DNA of 22,246 nucleotides from Candidatus Aminicenantota bacterium (GTDB lineage Bacteria > Acidobacteriota > Aminicenantia > JAMOAD01), in contig JAMOUT010000095.1 of NCBI GenBank assembly GCA_027061995.1, forward strand, positions 1-22,246, written 5' to 3'. The position numbers were made by a program, and so were the translations under genes. The number at the start of each line of letters is the position of its first letter. Positions within the stretch are counted from its first letter, which is position 1. Below the pieces are notes generated by a model that was not told the DNA's origin, did not search any database, and was given only the letters and a program-made list of their open reading frames with translations. Of the stretch, positions 15,513 through 22,246 are shown one piece after another.

Positions 15513-15812
15513 TGCAAGGGTTAGTTTTTAAAACTAATAGGAAAGTGCCACAGAAAACAAACCGCCCCGCACCCACTTTTAAAATCAATTATGATTTTAA
15601 AAGTGGGTGCGGGGCAAGGGTGAAAAGGTGAGGTAAGAGCTCACCGTCCTGATAGTAATATCGGGAGCATGGTAAACCCCACCCGGAGCAAGACTAAACA
15701 GAGATGAAGGGTTGCCCGCCCAATATCTCGGGTAAGTCGCTAAAGATTACGGGTGACCGTAATCTTAGATTAATGATCTCTCTTGACAGAATTCGGCTTA
15801 TACTCTGCCCCG
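15437..15812 (+). ncRNA. rnpB: RNase P RNA (bacterial type A)
   Basis: The catalytic RNA of RNase P, which matures tRNA 5' ends. The ends pair as P1: CGGGGCAGAG (15437-15446) with CTCTGCCCCG (15803-15812), ten perfect pairs. Hallmarks in order are GAGGAAAGTCCG in the 5' strand of P4 (about 15474-15485), GGTGAGGTAAGAGCTCACC (P11 region, 15627-15645), the CCCACCCGGAGCAAG segment (15679-15693) and ACAGAATTCGGCTTA (15786-15800), the 3' strand of P4. The length of 376 is normal. P12 is a long perfect 24-bp hairpin. The first 76 bases overlap the 3' end of the regulator CDS. I found no clear promoter or terminator of its own, so processing from the regulator transcript or an AT-rich internal promoter near 15400-15430 are both open. 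Confidence 0.97.
15564..15615 (+). other. Perfect 24-bp P12 hairpin within rnpB
   Basis: Bases 15564-15587 are the exact reverse complement of 15592-15615, leaving a 4-base loop ATTA. It sits where P12 lies in type A RNase P RNA, just before the GGGTGAAAAGGTGAGG segment. The outer half is GC-rich and the inner half A/T only. Confidence 0.85.
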
Positions 15813-16413
15813 AAATATTTAATTAAGAAAAGCAGAATATAATAATACTTTTTCTCATACTGCATATTAAAATATTAATTTACGAGCACATGGAATCGGA
15901 TAATTTTTTTGTTGGGAAGAAGTTGTTAAAAACAATAAATTTGAATTATTATTTGATGTAAAAACCTATTATTGTCTAATAAATAACTCAATAAGTTGCT
16001 CATAGGTGATTTTTCATCTGATTTATAAAAATGAACAGATTTTTTTATTTGTTTTGTTTCTCTCTTTTACTCACAATTTTACACCTTGTTAAGTGTTTTT
16101 ATTAATATTCAAGCTGTTCAAACCTCAAAGACGGTTTCTACGGTTTTAATATTAAGTGAATATATAATATTGAGATTTAATCCGGGATATATATATTATA
16201 ATTCATGAAAAAGTCTTAAGAAGCGGTTGAATTTTATAAGAAAAATATAAAAATTATTAGAAGGGTGGTGATTTGTTTTAAACAGGCAAATTTTACATTT
16301 TCTCCTTTTTTTCCTATTTTCACATTGTTTTCTATTTTTTCCCTTATTCGAGATTTTGAGTTTATTACCTCTGAATAAAAATTAATTTGTAATGATACAG
16401 TAAGATAGATTTA
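15813..16413. other. 601-base AT-rich region without a confident gene
   Basis: Between rnpB and the 3' end of the S66 gene I see no recognisable protein, tRNA or strong terminator. The longest open stretches are about 46 codons on the minus strand (15929-16066) and about 50 codons on the plus strand (roughly 16220-16375, ending TCTGAATAA). Both lack credible starts and start just after a stop codon. The segment 16290-16350 is strongly pyrimidine-rich (TTTTCTCC, TTTTTTCC, TTTTTTCCC). It may be a decayed gene remnant, or an untranslated region of rnpB. Confidence 0.5.
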
Positions 16414-17310
16414 CTACTCACAATTGAGTTTTCCCGTTAATATTATTTTATTCTCTTTTTGTTCGGTTGAAAATTTGAACGGGATATAGTGACGGGGTGC
16501 GGAGTGTCCGAATTTTCCTCCGTATAAAACAGTATATCTCTTATCTCTGAAAAATTCTTTTAATTTTTTAATCAAATCTTTTTTCTTTCCCCTGTCTCTA
16601 TGCGGAAAATCATTGAAAACAATCCCTCCCAAACCATCCAATTTACCGCTGTTTTCAAGATGCTCCAAATATCTTATTATTCTTGATGAATCTTCATTAA
16701 CATCCTCCAGAAAAAGAACTCTCCCTTTAAGGTTAGGCTCAAAAATCGTTCCCATCGATAAACTTAAAAGGGTAAGACATGAAGCAAAAGATTTTCCTTT
16801 GATCGGACCTCCCTGTTTTATGATTTTTTTAAAACCCAATTTTATTACAATCTCAATATTATCCGAAAAACTTTTAATAATCCTTTTAAACTCTCTCTTA
16901 TTAATTCTCTCCATAGCAAAATCAGATATAAGCATAGGTCCGAGAACAGGTTTTACATCGGGAAAATATCTGTCAAAATAAAGATGAAGCGCGGATACAT
17001 CACTCGAGCCGAAAAACAGTTTTTTTCCCGAAATATTCATCCCCTTCAAATCTTTTAAAAGAGCGGTAGCTCCGTATCCCCCTCTAACCGCCATTATTAT
17101 GCTATGTTCGGATGAAAATCCCTCTTTTATCTCCTCTACCCTTCTCTCTTTTGTTCCCGCATAATTAAAATTTCTATCAAAAATATCTTTTCTGAAAACA
17201 CAGTTAATTCCAAGATTTTCAAGAGATTTCACCCCTTTGGCAAACTCCTTTTTCTTAAAAGACGAGGAAGGGGCAATTAAAAAAAGAGATTTATTCCTCT
17301 TTTTGCTCAT
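16414..17310 (-). CDS. S66-family LD-carboxypeptidase (LdcA/MccF-like)
   Basis: A 298-residue cytoplasmic serine peptidase. The family Ser-Glu-His triad is visible: Ser103 in GSSDVSALH, Glu202 in LFLEDVNE and His269 in GKFGHSAP. RGGYG (76-80) and GPM (124-126) are family landmarks. LdcA members remove the terminal D-alanine from murein tetrapeptides during wall recycling, while MccF members detoxify microcin C. The genome context does not favour immunity, so recycling is the better guess. It overlaps the DUF2007 gene by 20 bases with only a weak Shine-Dalgarno, so translation is probably coupled. It is last in its operon, and no terminator hairpin was found after it. Confidence 0.88.
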   Translation of the reverse strand: MSKKRNKSLFLIAPSSSFKKKEFAKGVKSLENLGINCVFRKDIFDRNFNYAGTKERRVEEIKEGFSSEHSIIMAVRGGYGATALLKDLKGMNISGKKLFFGSSDVSALHLYFDRYFPDVKPVLGPMLISDFAMERINKREFKRIIKSFSDNIEIVIKLGFKKIIKQGGPIKGKSFASCLTLLSLSMGTIFEPNLKGRVLFLEDVNEDSSRIIRYLEHLENSGKLDGLGGIVFNDFPHRDRGKKKDLIKKLKEFFRDKRYTVLYGGKFGHSAPRHYIPFKFSTEQKENKIILTGKLNCE

Positions 17311-17545
17311 TTAATATTTTTTCCGCTTCATCTTTTTTATCAGCCGGAACAAATATATCAACATTACCCATTCCATCCATGGTCAGTCCCATAACAGTTC
17401 TCATAGCCTCATAACTTATATTCACGGGAATCCCGTATGATTCCAACAATGATTTTACTATATCAACCTCGGGTCCACCCGATACACTCGTAAGATATAC
17501 AAAACCCGGAACTTTTGATTCCATCTTTTTTTTTCTAAAAAACAT
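17291..17545 (-). CDS. DUF2007 family small protein
   Basis: A small soluble protein of 84 residues. The segment VPGFVYLTSVSGGPEVDIVKSLLESYGIPV, together with VDIFVPADKKDEAEKIL, is the ferredoxin-like pattern of DUF2007 proteins, called putative signal-transducing proteins in databases but without established function. An N-terminal RKKK patch precedes Met8, which could be an alternative start. The ATG overlaps the upstream radical-SAM stop (TAATG), and its own end overlaps the S66 gene. It is therefore the middle gene of a fully overlapping trio and surely co-expressed with both. Confidence 0.8.
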   Translation of the reverse strand: MFFRKKKMESKVPGFVYLTSVSGGPEVDIVKSLLESYGIPVNISYEAMRTVMGLTMDGMGNVDIFVPADKKDEAEKILNEQKEE

Positions 17546-18561
17546 TATAATCCCTCTCCTTTTATATTTTCACCGCAAAACGAACATCTACCGTCTCGGA
17601 TATTATACTCTGAAATTTTATAACCTGTTCTTTTTATCAATATTTTTCCGCATGAAGGGCAATAAGTGTTTTCCCCCTCATCGCCCCACAAATTTCCCGA
17701 ATATACGAAGTTAAGCCCTTGCTCCAACCCTCTCTCTCTTATTTTTTTAATAGTTTCATTCGGTGTGGGGGGATAATCGGACATCTTATACGAGGGGTGA
17801 AATTTAGAGATATGCCAAGGGGTATCAACACCTATCTCATCTTTTATAAAACCGATTATATCATCTATCTCTTTTTCATCATCATTTACCCCGGGGATTA
17901 TAAGGGTTGTAATTTCAAGCCAAACCCCCATCTTTTTCCATTTTTTTATTGTTTCCAAAACCGGTTTTAAACTTGCTCCCGTATATTTTTTATATTTTTT
18001 ATCGGAAAAAAATTTCAAATCATTGTTTACAGCATCAACAAGTCCCTCCATTGCAAGCTGGGGTTCCTCCTCAATATAACCGTTTGTTACCCACACATTT
18101 TTTAAGCCGTTTTCTTTTATTTTAACGGAGATATCCTTTAGATATTCGTAAAAAACGGTAGGCTCATTATATGTGTAAGCTATACCCATGGAATCATACT
18201 TTTTTGCTATCAAAACCAAGTCATCGGGTGAATATTCTTCCCCGACAATCTCCTCTGTTTTACCTTTTCCCTCAAAAAATGAGAGCGTATAATTTTGACA
18301 AAACCTACAAAACATATTACAACCGAGAGTAGCTATCGATAAAATATTTTTTGAGGGATGAAAATGGAACAAAGGTTTTTTCTCTATGGGATCAACGGCT
18401 ATTGATGCCGCCCGATTATAAACAAGTGTATGGAGTTTATCCCCTTTTCTGACTCTGACTCCGCATATCCCTATCTCATTATCCTTTAATTTGCACCTGT
18501 GGGGACAAAGTTCGCATATTATTTTATCTTCTTGCTTTTTATAAAATTCAGCTTCTCTCAA
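17545..18561 (-). CDS. amrS: AmmeMemoRadiSam-system radical SAM enzyme (PflA-like)
   Basis: A 338-residue radical-SAM protein of the PflA-like group found with AMMECR1 and Memo proteins. The cluster motif CNMFCRFC gives Cys81, Cys85 and Cys88. An N-terminal cysteine set (Cys16, Cys19, Cys23, Cys33; CELCPHRC) precedes it. A C-terminal zinc-ribbon-like pair follows (CPSCG at 301-305, CSFCG at 326-330). The reaction of the family is not firmly established. The usual partners AMMECR1 and Memo are not adjacent here; DUF2007 and S66 genes follow instead. The start appears to be TTG at 18561, about eight bases after an AAGG site. No in-frame ATG occurs earlier than the conserved region. Confidence 0.88.
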   Translation of the reverse strand: MREAEFYKKQEDKIICELCPHRCKLKDNEIGICGVRVRKGDKLHTLVYNRAASIAVDPIEKKPLFHFHPSKNILSIATLGCNMFCRFCQNYTLSFFEGKGKTEEIVGEEYSPDDLVLIAKKYDSMGIAYTYNEPTVFYEYLKDISVKIKENGLKNVWVTNGYIEEEPQLAMEGLVDAVNNDLKFFSDKKYKKYTGASLKPVLETIKKWKKMGVWLEITTLIIPGVNDDEKEIDDIIGFIKDEIGVDTPWHISKFHPSYKMSDYPPTPNETIKKIRERGLEQGLNFVYSGNLWGDEGENTYCPSCGKILIKRTGYKISEYNIRDGRCSFCGENIKGEGL

Positions 18562-18582
18562 TCTTTCAACCTTTTTTTTATT

Positions 18583-18611
18583 ATAATAACTTTGACAGAG
18601 TATTTTGTCAA
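18583..18611 (-). promoter_or_regulatory. Promoter of the radical SAM-DUF2007-S66 operon
   Basis: On the minus strand a perfect -35 TTGACA (18606-18611) is followed by 17 bases and TATTAT (18583-18588). The -35 hexamer is also one arm of an inverted repeat with TTGACA on the plus strand at 18592-18597, an arrangement that could be an operator. Confidence 0.65.
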
Positions 18612-18624
18612 GTTTTGGGCTTTA

Positions 18625-18869
18625 CCCCCTAAAAAAAATCGAAAAAGAGCGGAAAGCCTCGGAGTATTTTCAAAGCCGGACAGCTGAGCAGCCCAAAGAT
18701 ATTCCAGCCGGTAAGCTTTTGCTGTTTTGAGCTAAGCGACTTTTTTAAAAAAATAGTCCGTGATCTCTTCGCATTCACTCCAACACTTAGCTTCGACTTT
18801 TGGGATTTCAGAAATTTTAGCTCTCAGCTTTAAAATCCCTTACTCAAGTTTAGGGTATAATAACCCTAA
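18625..18869. repeat. Intergenic element related to element 1 (element 2)
   Basis: This fills the divergent gap between the radical SAM and DUF401 genes (18562-18921). It begins CCCCCTAAAAAAAATCGAA (18625-18643), near-identical to the left end of element 1. Near its right end it has TTAAAATCCCTT (18830-18841), identical to 1392-1403, then TTTAGGG (18849-18855), the inverse of CCCTAAA at the left end. The interior holds GCCTCGG, AGCTGAGCAG and AGCTTCGA words also typical of elements 1 and 3. No open frame of note was seen. Confidence 0.5.
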
Positions 18870-18899
18870 CTTTTTACCTGGGTAATCGTATGTTATAAT
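18850..18899 (+). promoter_or_regulatory. DUF401-alaX promoter region with a -10-containing palindrome
   Basis: The probable promoter is TGTTATAAT (TG 18891-18892, perfect -10 at 18894-18899), an extended -10, about 22 bases before the ATG. Just upstream, TTAGGGT (18850-18856) and ACCCTAA (18863-18869) form a perfect 7-bp inverted repeat whose centre contains another TATAAT (18856-18861). The palindrome could be an operator or a second promoter. Confidence 0.5.
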
Positions 18900-18921
18900 A
18901 CATTTTCAATTAAGGTGAAAA

Positions 18922-20142
18922 ATGTTTATTGAGATATTAAAACTTCTTATCCCCATAATTATACTTTTAGTTTTGATTGTGCTAAAAGTCCGGCTTTCCA
19001 TAGCTATTTTTTCCGGAGGTTTATTACTTGCTTTTATATTCGGCATACCGCCGGCGGAAATATTAAAACTAACTATCAAAGCTACCATTGCACCCGATAC
19101 ACTCCAACTTCTTATAATAATATTTATGGTTCTGCTGCTCGGTCAAATCCTAAAAGCAAAAAATTCACTTAAAATATTTGTCGGAGCAACCGAAAAAATA
19201 TTAAGAAAAAAATCTTTGATAATCTCTTTCTCTCCCGCCCTCATCGGACTTTTACCCATGCCCGGAGGAGCCCTTGTTTCAGCCCCTATCCTTAATGAAA
19301 CACTTGAAAAAGATAATATCAGCCCCGAGCTTAAAACATATATAAATTTCTGGTTCAGACATATTTGGGAATATATTTGGCCATTGTATCCGGGACTAAT
19401 TCTGACAGTCGGAATCTTTAAGGTTGATTTTGTATCACTCTTCAAACATCAATTCTATTTCACGATTCTTGCAATAATCATAGGTGCCGTATTTATGAAA
19501 ATCCATCTTCCCGAACTGAAAAATAATGAGATAACCCCCCAACCACTATGGAAAAACCTGTTTCAATTTATCTTAGGTCTCTGGGAAATACTGCTGATAA
19601 TAGCAATTGTCATGATATTTAAAATCAAAGTTTATCTTTCGATAACAATGGTTGTTATTTTCTCTTTTATTATTTTGAAAAAAAGTTTAAAGGAAAAATA
19701 TAAAATATTTCTTGCTTCATTAAAACCATCAATTCTCTTAACGATAATCGCAGTTATGGTTTTTAAAACATATATACTTCATTCGTCCGTAATATTAATT
19801 ACAAAAAAATTGATACTCGGTGCAGGCTCATACAAATTTCTCATAATGTTTTTTGTCCCTTTTATCATAGGTTTTCTGACCGGTGTTAATTCCGCTTTTG
19901 CGGGGATATCTTTTCCTTTGTTTATCTCAATCGTGGGAACAACAAATCCCGACATGTGGAAAATAATGTATCTTTATGTAAGCGGGTTTTCGGGAGTTTT
20001 ATTATCCCCTGTTCATTTTTGTTTTGTTTTAAGCGCACAATATTTCAAAGCAAAATTAAAAGATGTTTACAAATATCTTCTCCCGTCCGTATTAATACTT
20101 ATAATAATATCCACAATAATATTTATTCTTATAGAGAGGTGA
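18922..20142 (+). CDS. DUF401 family membrane permease
   Basis: A 406-residue integral membrane protein with about 10-12 hydrophobic segments. It matches the DUF401 family, related to the ion-transporter/ArsB-like permeases: LLPMPGGALVSAPIL (about 109-123) and FWFRHIWEYIWPLYPGL (about 143-159) are its most conserved-looking segments. The GFLTGVNSAFAGISFP stretch near residue 320 resembles a re-entrant loop. No substrate is established for the family. The ATG follows AAGGTG. Its last codons contain the Shine-Dalgarno (GAGGTGA) for the AlaX-type gene four bases on, so the two are coupled, suggesting an amino-acid-related cargo. Confidence 0.85.
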   Translation: MFIEILKLLIPIIILLVLIVLKVRLSIAIFSGGLLLAFIFGIPPAEILKLTIKATIAPDTLQLLIIIFMVLLLGQILKAKNSLKIFVGATEKILRKKSLIISFSPALIGLLPMPGGALVSAPILNETLEKDNISPELKTYINFWFRHIWEYIWPLYPGLILTVGIFKVDFVSLFKHQFYFTILAIIIGAVFMKIHLPELKNNEITPQPLWKNLFQFILGLWEILLIIAIVMIFKIKVYLSITMVVIFSFIILKKSLKEKYKIFLASLKPSILLTIIAVMVFKTYILHSSVILITKKLILGAGSYKFLIMFFVPFIIGFLTGVNSAFAGISFPLFISIVGTTNPDMWKIMYLYVSGFSGVLLSPVHFCFVLSAQYFKAKLKDVYKYLLPSVLILIIISTIIFILIER

Positions 20143-20146
20143 GTCA

Positions 20147-21310
20147 ATGAAAAAACTTTATCATGAAAATCCGTATATTAAAGAGTTAGACACAATTGTT
20201 AAAGAACAATATAATGAAAATAATCTGACCTATATTATCCCGGAGGAAACAATAATTTACCCCGAAGGGGGAGGACAGCCTTCCGATAAAGGGTATATAA
20301 ATGATAATGAGATTATTGACATCAAGATTGACAATGATAAAATCGCATACGGTGTAAACAGTAATATAAAAAAGAATAGTATCAGGATGAGTATTGATTT
20401 TGAAAAAAGATACGATCATATGCAACAGCACACGGGGCAACATCTTTTATCCGAAATTATCATGAGAAAATTTAATGCTCAAACACTCTCTTTTTCAATA
20501 GGGGAAAAACACTCCTCCATAGAGATAGGTTTAAAATCATTATCGGAAGAAAGCATAAGAGAGATAGAAAAAGATTGTTTTAATATTATCCTTGAAAACA
20601 GAAAAATCAAAACATATATAATAGATGATAAAGACCCGGTAATGGATAAACTCAGAAAACCGCCCAAAGTTCAAAATAATATTAGGATTATCGAGATAGA
20701 TGATTTTGATTATTCGGCATGCGGGGGCACACATCTCAAAAGCACGGGAGAGCTCGGATTATTAAAAATAATTAAAACGGACAAAGTAAGAGGTAATATA
20801 AGGCTCTACTATGTGGCGGGGAACAGAGCATTAAAAGATTATCAAAATAAAAACACTATTGTAAATGATATTCAAAAAGAACTCGGAAAACAGATTGATA
20901 AAATCGCGGATACAGTTAAAAAATATAAAACGGAAAATGAAAGATTAAGGAAAGAGTTAAAGCACTATAAAAAGATTGAGATGGATAAAGATATAGAAGA
21001 GATGAAAAATTCAACTGATAATTTTATAGTTCGGGAATTTAATGATTTTGATATAAAAGATATAAAATATTTTGCAAAAAACATGGTTGGTGCGGGGAAA
21101 AACCTTCTTGTTTATTCAAAATCTCCCAAACAATATATGATTGTGGCAACAAGCAATAATGATATTGATTTAAGAAAACGCTCACAAGAGATATTTTCAA
21201 TCCTTAAAGGGAGAGGCGGGGGACGAAATGATTTTATTGAAGGGACGGTCGGAGATTTCTCGAAAATAGCCGAATTAACGGAGTATCTGAAAAATACTCT
21301 TAATTTTTAA
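20147..21310 (+). CDS. alaX: AlaX-type alanyl-tRNA editing protein with DHHA1 domain
   Basis: A free-standing relative of the editing half of alanyl-tRNA synthetase, expected to hydrolyse Ser-tRNA(Ala) or Gly-tRNA(Ala). The N-terminal part has GGGQPSD (41-47). The zinc/editing site is HTGQH (95-99) and CGGTH (192-196), so all four ligands are present. A charged, probably coiled-coil segment (about 230-285) leads to a C-terminal DHHA1 domain ending in GRGGGR (355-360). The 387-residue length fits the long AlaX-L form. There is no catalytic aminoacylation domain. It is translationally coupled to the DUF401 permease through a GAGGTGA site that overlaps the upstream stop. No clear terminator follows. 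Confidence 0.92.
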   Translation: MKKLYHENPYIKELDTIVKEQYNENNLTYIIPEETIIYPEGGGQPSDKGYINDNEIIDIKIDNDKIAYGVNSNIKKNSIRMSIDFEKRYDHMQQHTGQHLLSEIIMRKFNAQTLSFSIGEKHSSIEIGLKSLSEESIREIEKDCFNIILENRKIKTYIIDDKDPVMDKLRKPPKVQNNIRIIEIDDFDYSACGGTHLKSTGELGLLKIIKTDKVRGNIRLYYVAGNRALKDYQNKNTIVNDIQKELGKQIDKIADTVKKYKTENERLRKELKHYKKIEMDKDIEEMKNSTDNFIVREFNDFDIKDIKYFAKNMVGAGKNLLVYSKSPKQYMIVATSNNDIDLRKRSQEIFSILKGRGGGRNDFIEGTVGDFSKIAELTEYLKNTLNF

Positions 21311-21499
21311 GCTTTTACCATCACACTTTTTAAAACTTACCGTATAAATACCACCTCTTCATACAGATTGCAAGCTTAACTTTCAATTTGCATCTCAATT
21401 TTAAAACAAAAAAGATAAACAAGCACGATTTTAACAAAAGCTTCCGAGCCGGTAGTAATTATGAATTATGAATTATGAATTTCAAACCATGAATTTTGT

Positions 21500-21528
21500 T
21501 TGACAATATAATCCGTTTATTTTATAAT
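21500..21528 (+). promoter_or_regulatory. Perfect consensus sigma70 promoter with no clear gene
   Basis: TTGACA (21500-21505), exactly 17 bases, then TATAAT (21523-21528). Transcription would start near 21535. The only frame just downstream is 34 codons (21540-21644). Confidence 0.7.
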
Positions 21529-21539
21529 AATTTTTAAGG

Positions 21540-21644
21540 ATGGGAAAAAACAAGATAATTTGCGGAGTTAAAAGTATATGGGGCGGTAGCATGTCAGAAC
21601 GAGTGAAACGAGTGGAGATCCTGCACCAATTTATAAATCCATAA
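21540..21644 (+). CDS. Possible 34-codon small ORF downstream of the consensus promoter
   Basis: ATG at 21540 opens a frame of 34 codons ending TAA at 21642-21644, rich in basic residues with a central WGGSMSERVKRVEIL segment. The only purine-rich sequence, AAGG, directly abuts the ATG, which is poor spacing for a ribosome site. The coding stretch includes GAACGAGTGAAACGAGTGGAG, which looks like a DNA repeat rather than protein-driven sequence. I do not recognise any family, and it may be chance. Confidence 0.15.
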   Translation: MGKNKIICGVKSIWGGSMSERVKRVEILHQFINP

Positions 21645-21719
21645 TGCTTATTTTAAGAAAAACTTTTAAGGATGATAATAAACGAAATAATAAAATTGGT
21701 GCTGGGTAGAATTAATTAT

Positions 21720-21744
21720 GGGCACTTGTCAAGAAAGTTGTGTA
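21720..21744. mobile_element. Probable terminal inverted repeat of an IS256-family element
   Basis: GGGCACTTGTCAAGAAAGTT, continuing GTGTA, lies about 55 bases beyond the transposase stop. It resembles the outer ends of IS256-family elements, with a tip followed by an internal TTGTGT. The other end is outside the window, so the repeat and any target duplication (candidate ATTAATTAT, 21711-21719) cannot be confirmed. Confidence 0.45.
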
Positions 21745-21799
21745 TGAGTAAAAAATATACAATATGAAAAAGGATAAGAATAATAAAAATGCCATCATA

Positions 21800-22246
21800 T
21801 TAAGCACTCCTAAGGTTTAGATTTTTCTTATCGGAATCATAATTATTCATCTCGGAAATAGCATCTTTGATACTGTCATCAAGCTTCATACTCCCGAACC
21901 TGAGCCTGTGAAGTTGTAATAACTCATACTCACAAGCCTTAAACATCGGCTGAGGAGATTTCCATTTATTCTCCTTAAGTCTTTTAATCTGTAGAATTAT
22001 ATTAATTCCCAAGACCTCCTCACTCTGAAAATAACCCGAAAGCCTGACTCTAATCTGTTCAATCCTTCTGTTAAAATTCTCAGCCACATTGGTTGTATAG
22101 ATATATTTTCTTATTCTCTCGGGATACTTTATAAAGTTCAAATATCTCTGTCTTCTCTGCCACACATAAGCGATAAAACTTTTATAAGAGTCTTTTTGTT
22201 TTATAAGAGCTTTTTCAAATCTCATCATAGCCTCATCGAATGTTTT
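21800..22246 (-). mobile_element. IS256 (Mutator)-family transposase, C-terminal part, truncated by window edge
   Basis: About 148 C-terminal residues of a DDE transposase are visible. The family landmark YPERIRKYIYTTNVAENFNRRIEQIR is intact, with the conserved glutamate of the DDE triad expected in the TTNxxExxNR segment, here VAEN. The frame remains open through the window edge (residues KTFDEA precede the first methionine), so the gene continues to the right and the methionine at 22228 is not its start. No internal stop is seen. It lies on the minus strand, so its 3' end faces the alaX gene. Activity cannot be judged without the N-terminal half. Confidence 0.9.

Larger units (their letters stand above)
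21311..21719. other. Intergenic region with short repeats between alaX and the IS element
   Basis: These 409 bases hold no confident gene. Present are three tandem copies of ATGAATT (21461-21481) with a fourth nearby, a consensus promoter (21500-21528), and an imperfect direct repeat of about 28 bases sharing TTTTAAGGATG (21532-21542 and 21664-21674). There is also a 10-bp inverted repeat GCACCAATTT (21623-21632) / AAATTGGTGC (21693-21702). The repeat content beside an IS end suggests an insertion-prone spot. Confidence 0.6.

Noticed and set aside
15403-15588. Minus-strand frames across the rnpB 5' half
   Set aside because: They arise from the antisense of a structured RNA and show no protein features.
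16414-17310. Microcin self-immunity (MccF) role for the S66 gene
   Set aside because: No microcin biosynthesis genes are nearby. The operon context fits general metabolism better.
21540-21644. Confident small protein
   Set aside because: Poor ribosome-site spacing and a repeat-like DNA pattern; retained only as a low-confidence feature.

Overview
The window reads as a low-GC bacterial chromosome. It carries a bacterial type A RNase P RNA, Shine-Dalgarno sites of the AGGAGG type, sigma70-like promoters and dense, often overlapping operons. Several secreted or membrane proteins, radical-SAM enzymes and a sigma54-type response regulator fit an anaerobic or facultative heterotroph, possibly from a poorly cultured lineage. 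I cannot assign a phylum from the sequence alone. No phage genes, CRISPR array, tRNA or defence system is visible. The only clear mobile element is an IS256-family transposase running off the right edge.

Layout. Bases 7-1143 (-) encode ATP sulfurylase (sat). Bases 1496-4498 (+) are an overlapping operon purD-purE-mtaB-like (purine synthesis plus tRNA methylthiolation). It converges with a 1-base gap on cstA (4500-6143, -). Bases 6683-9682 (+) encode a secreted M16 presequence-protease-like peptidase, ending at a strong bidirectional terminator. Bases 9743-12409 (-) form an operon in the order CitMHS/NhaD-type transporter, FAH-family enzyme, LeuD-like small subunit. Bases 12586-15512 (+) hold a secreted C69 dipeptidase and an NtrC-type regulator whose 3' end runs into rnpB (15437-15812). 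A 601-base stretch without a confident gene follows. Bases 16414-18561 (-) form a tightly packed operon in the order AmmeMemoRadiSam-type radical SAM enzyme, DUF2007 protein, S66 LD-carboxypeptidase. Bases 18922-21310 (+) form a two-gene unit of a DUF401 permease and an AlaX-type alanyl-tRNA editing protein. Bases 21311-21719 contain short repeats and an orphan consensus promoter. The IS256-type element occupies about 21720 to the end.

Themes. Transport and peptide or amino-acid turnover recur: CstA, M16, C69, S66, two ion-transporter-superfamily permeases and AlaX. The most unusual signals are outside or between genes. First, the regulator reading frame continues about 25 codons into the catalytic RNA rnpB. 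Second, a family of GC-richer repeat elements sits between back-to-back promoters in three of the four divergent intergenic regions. One has 19-base imperfect terminal inverted repeats and one has a perfect 82-base tandem duplication. Third, a perfect TTGACA-N17-TATAAT promoter has no recognisable gene behind it. I did not find a convincing new multi-gene system; the repeat elements and the rnpB overlap are the best candidates for follow-up.
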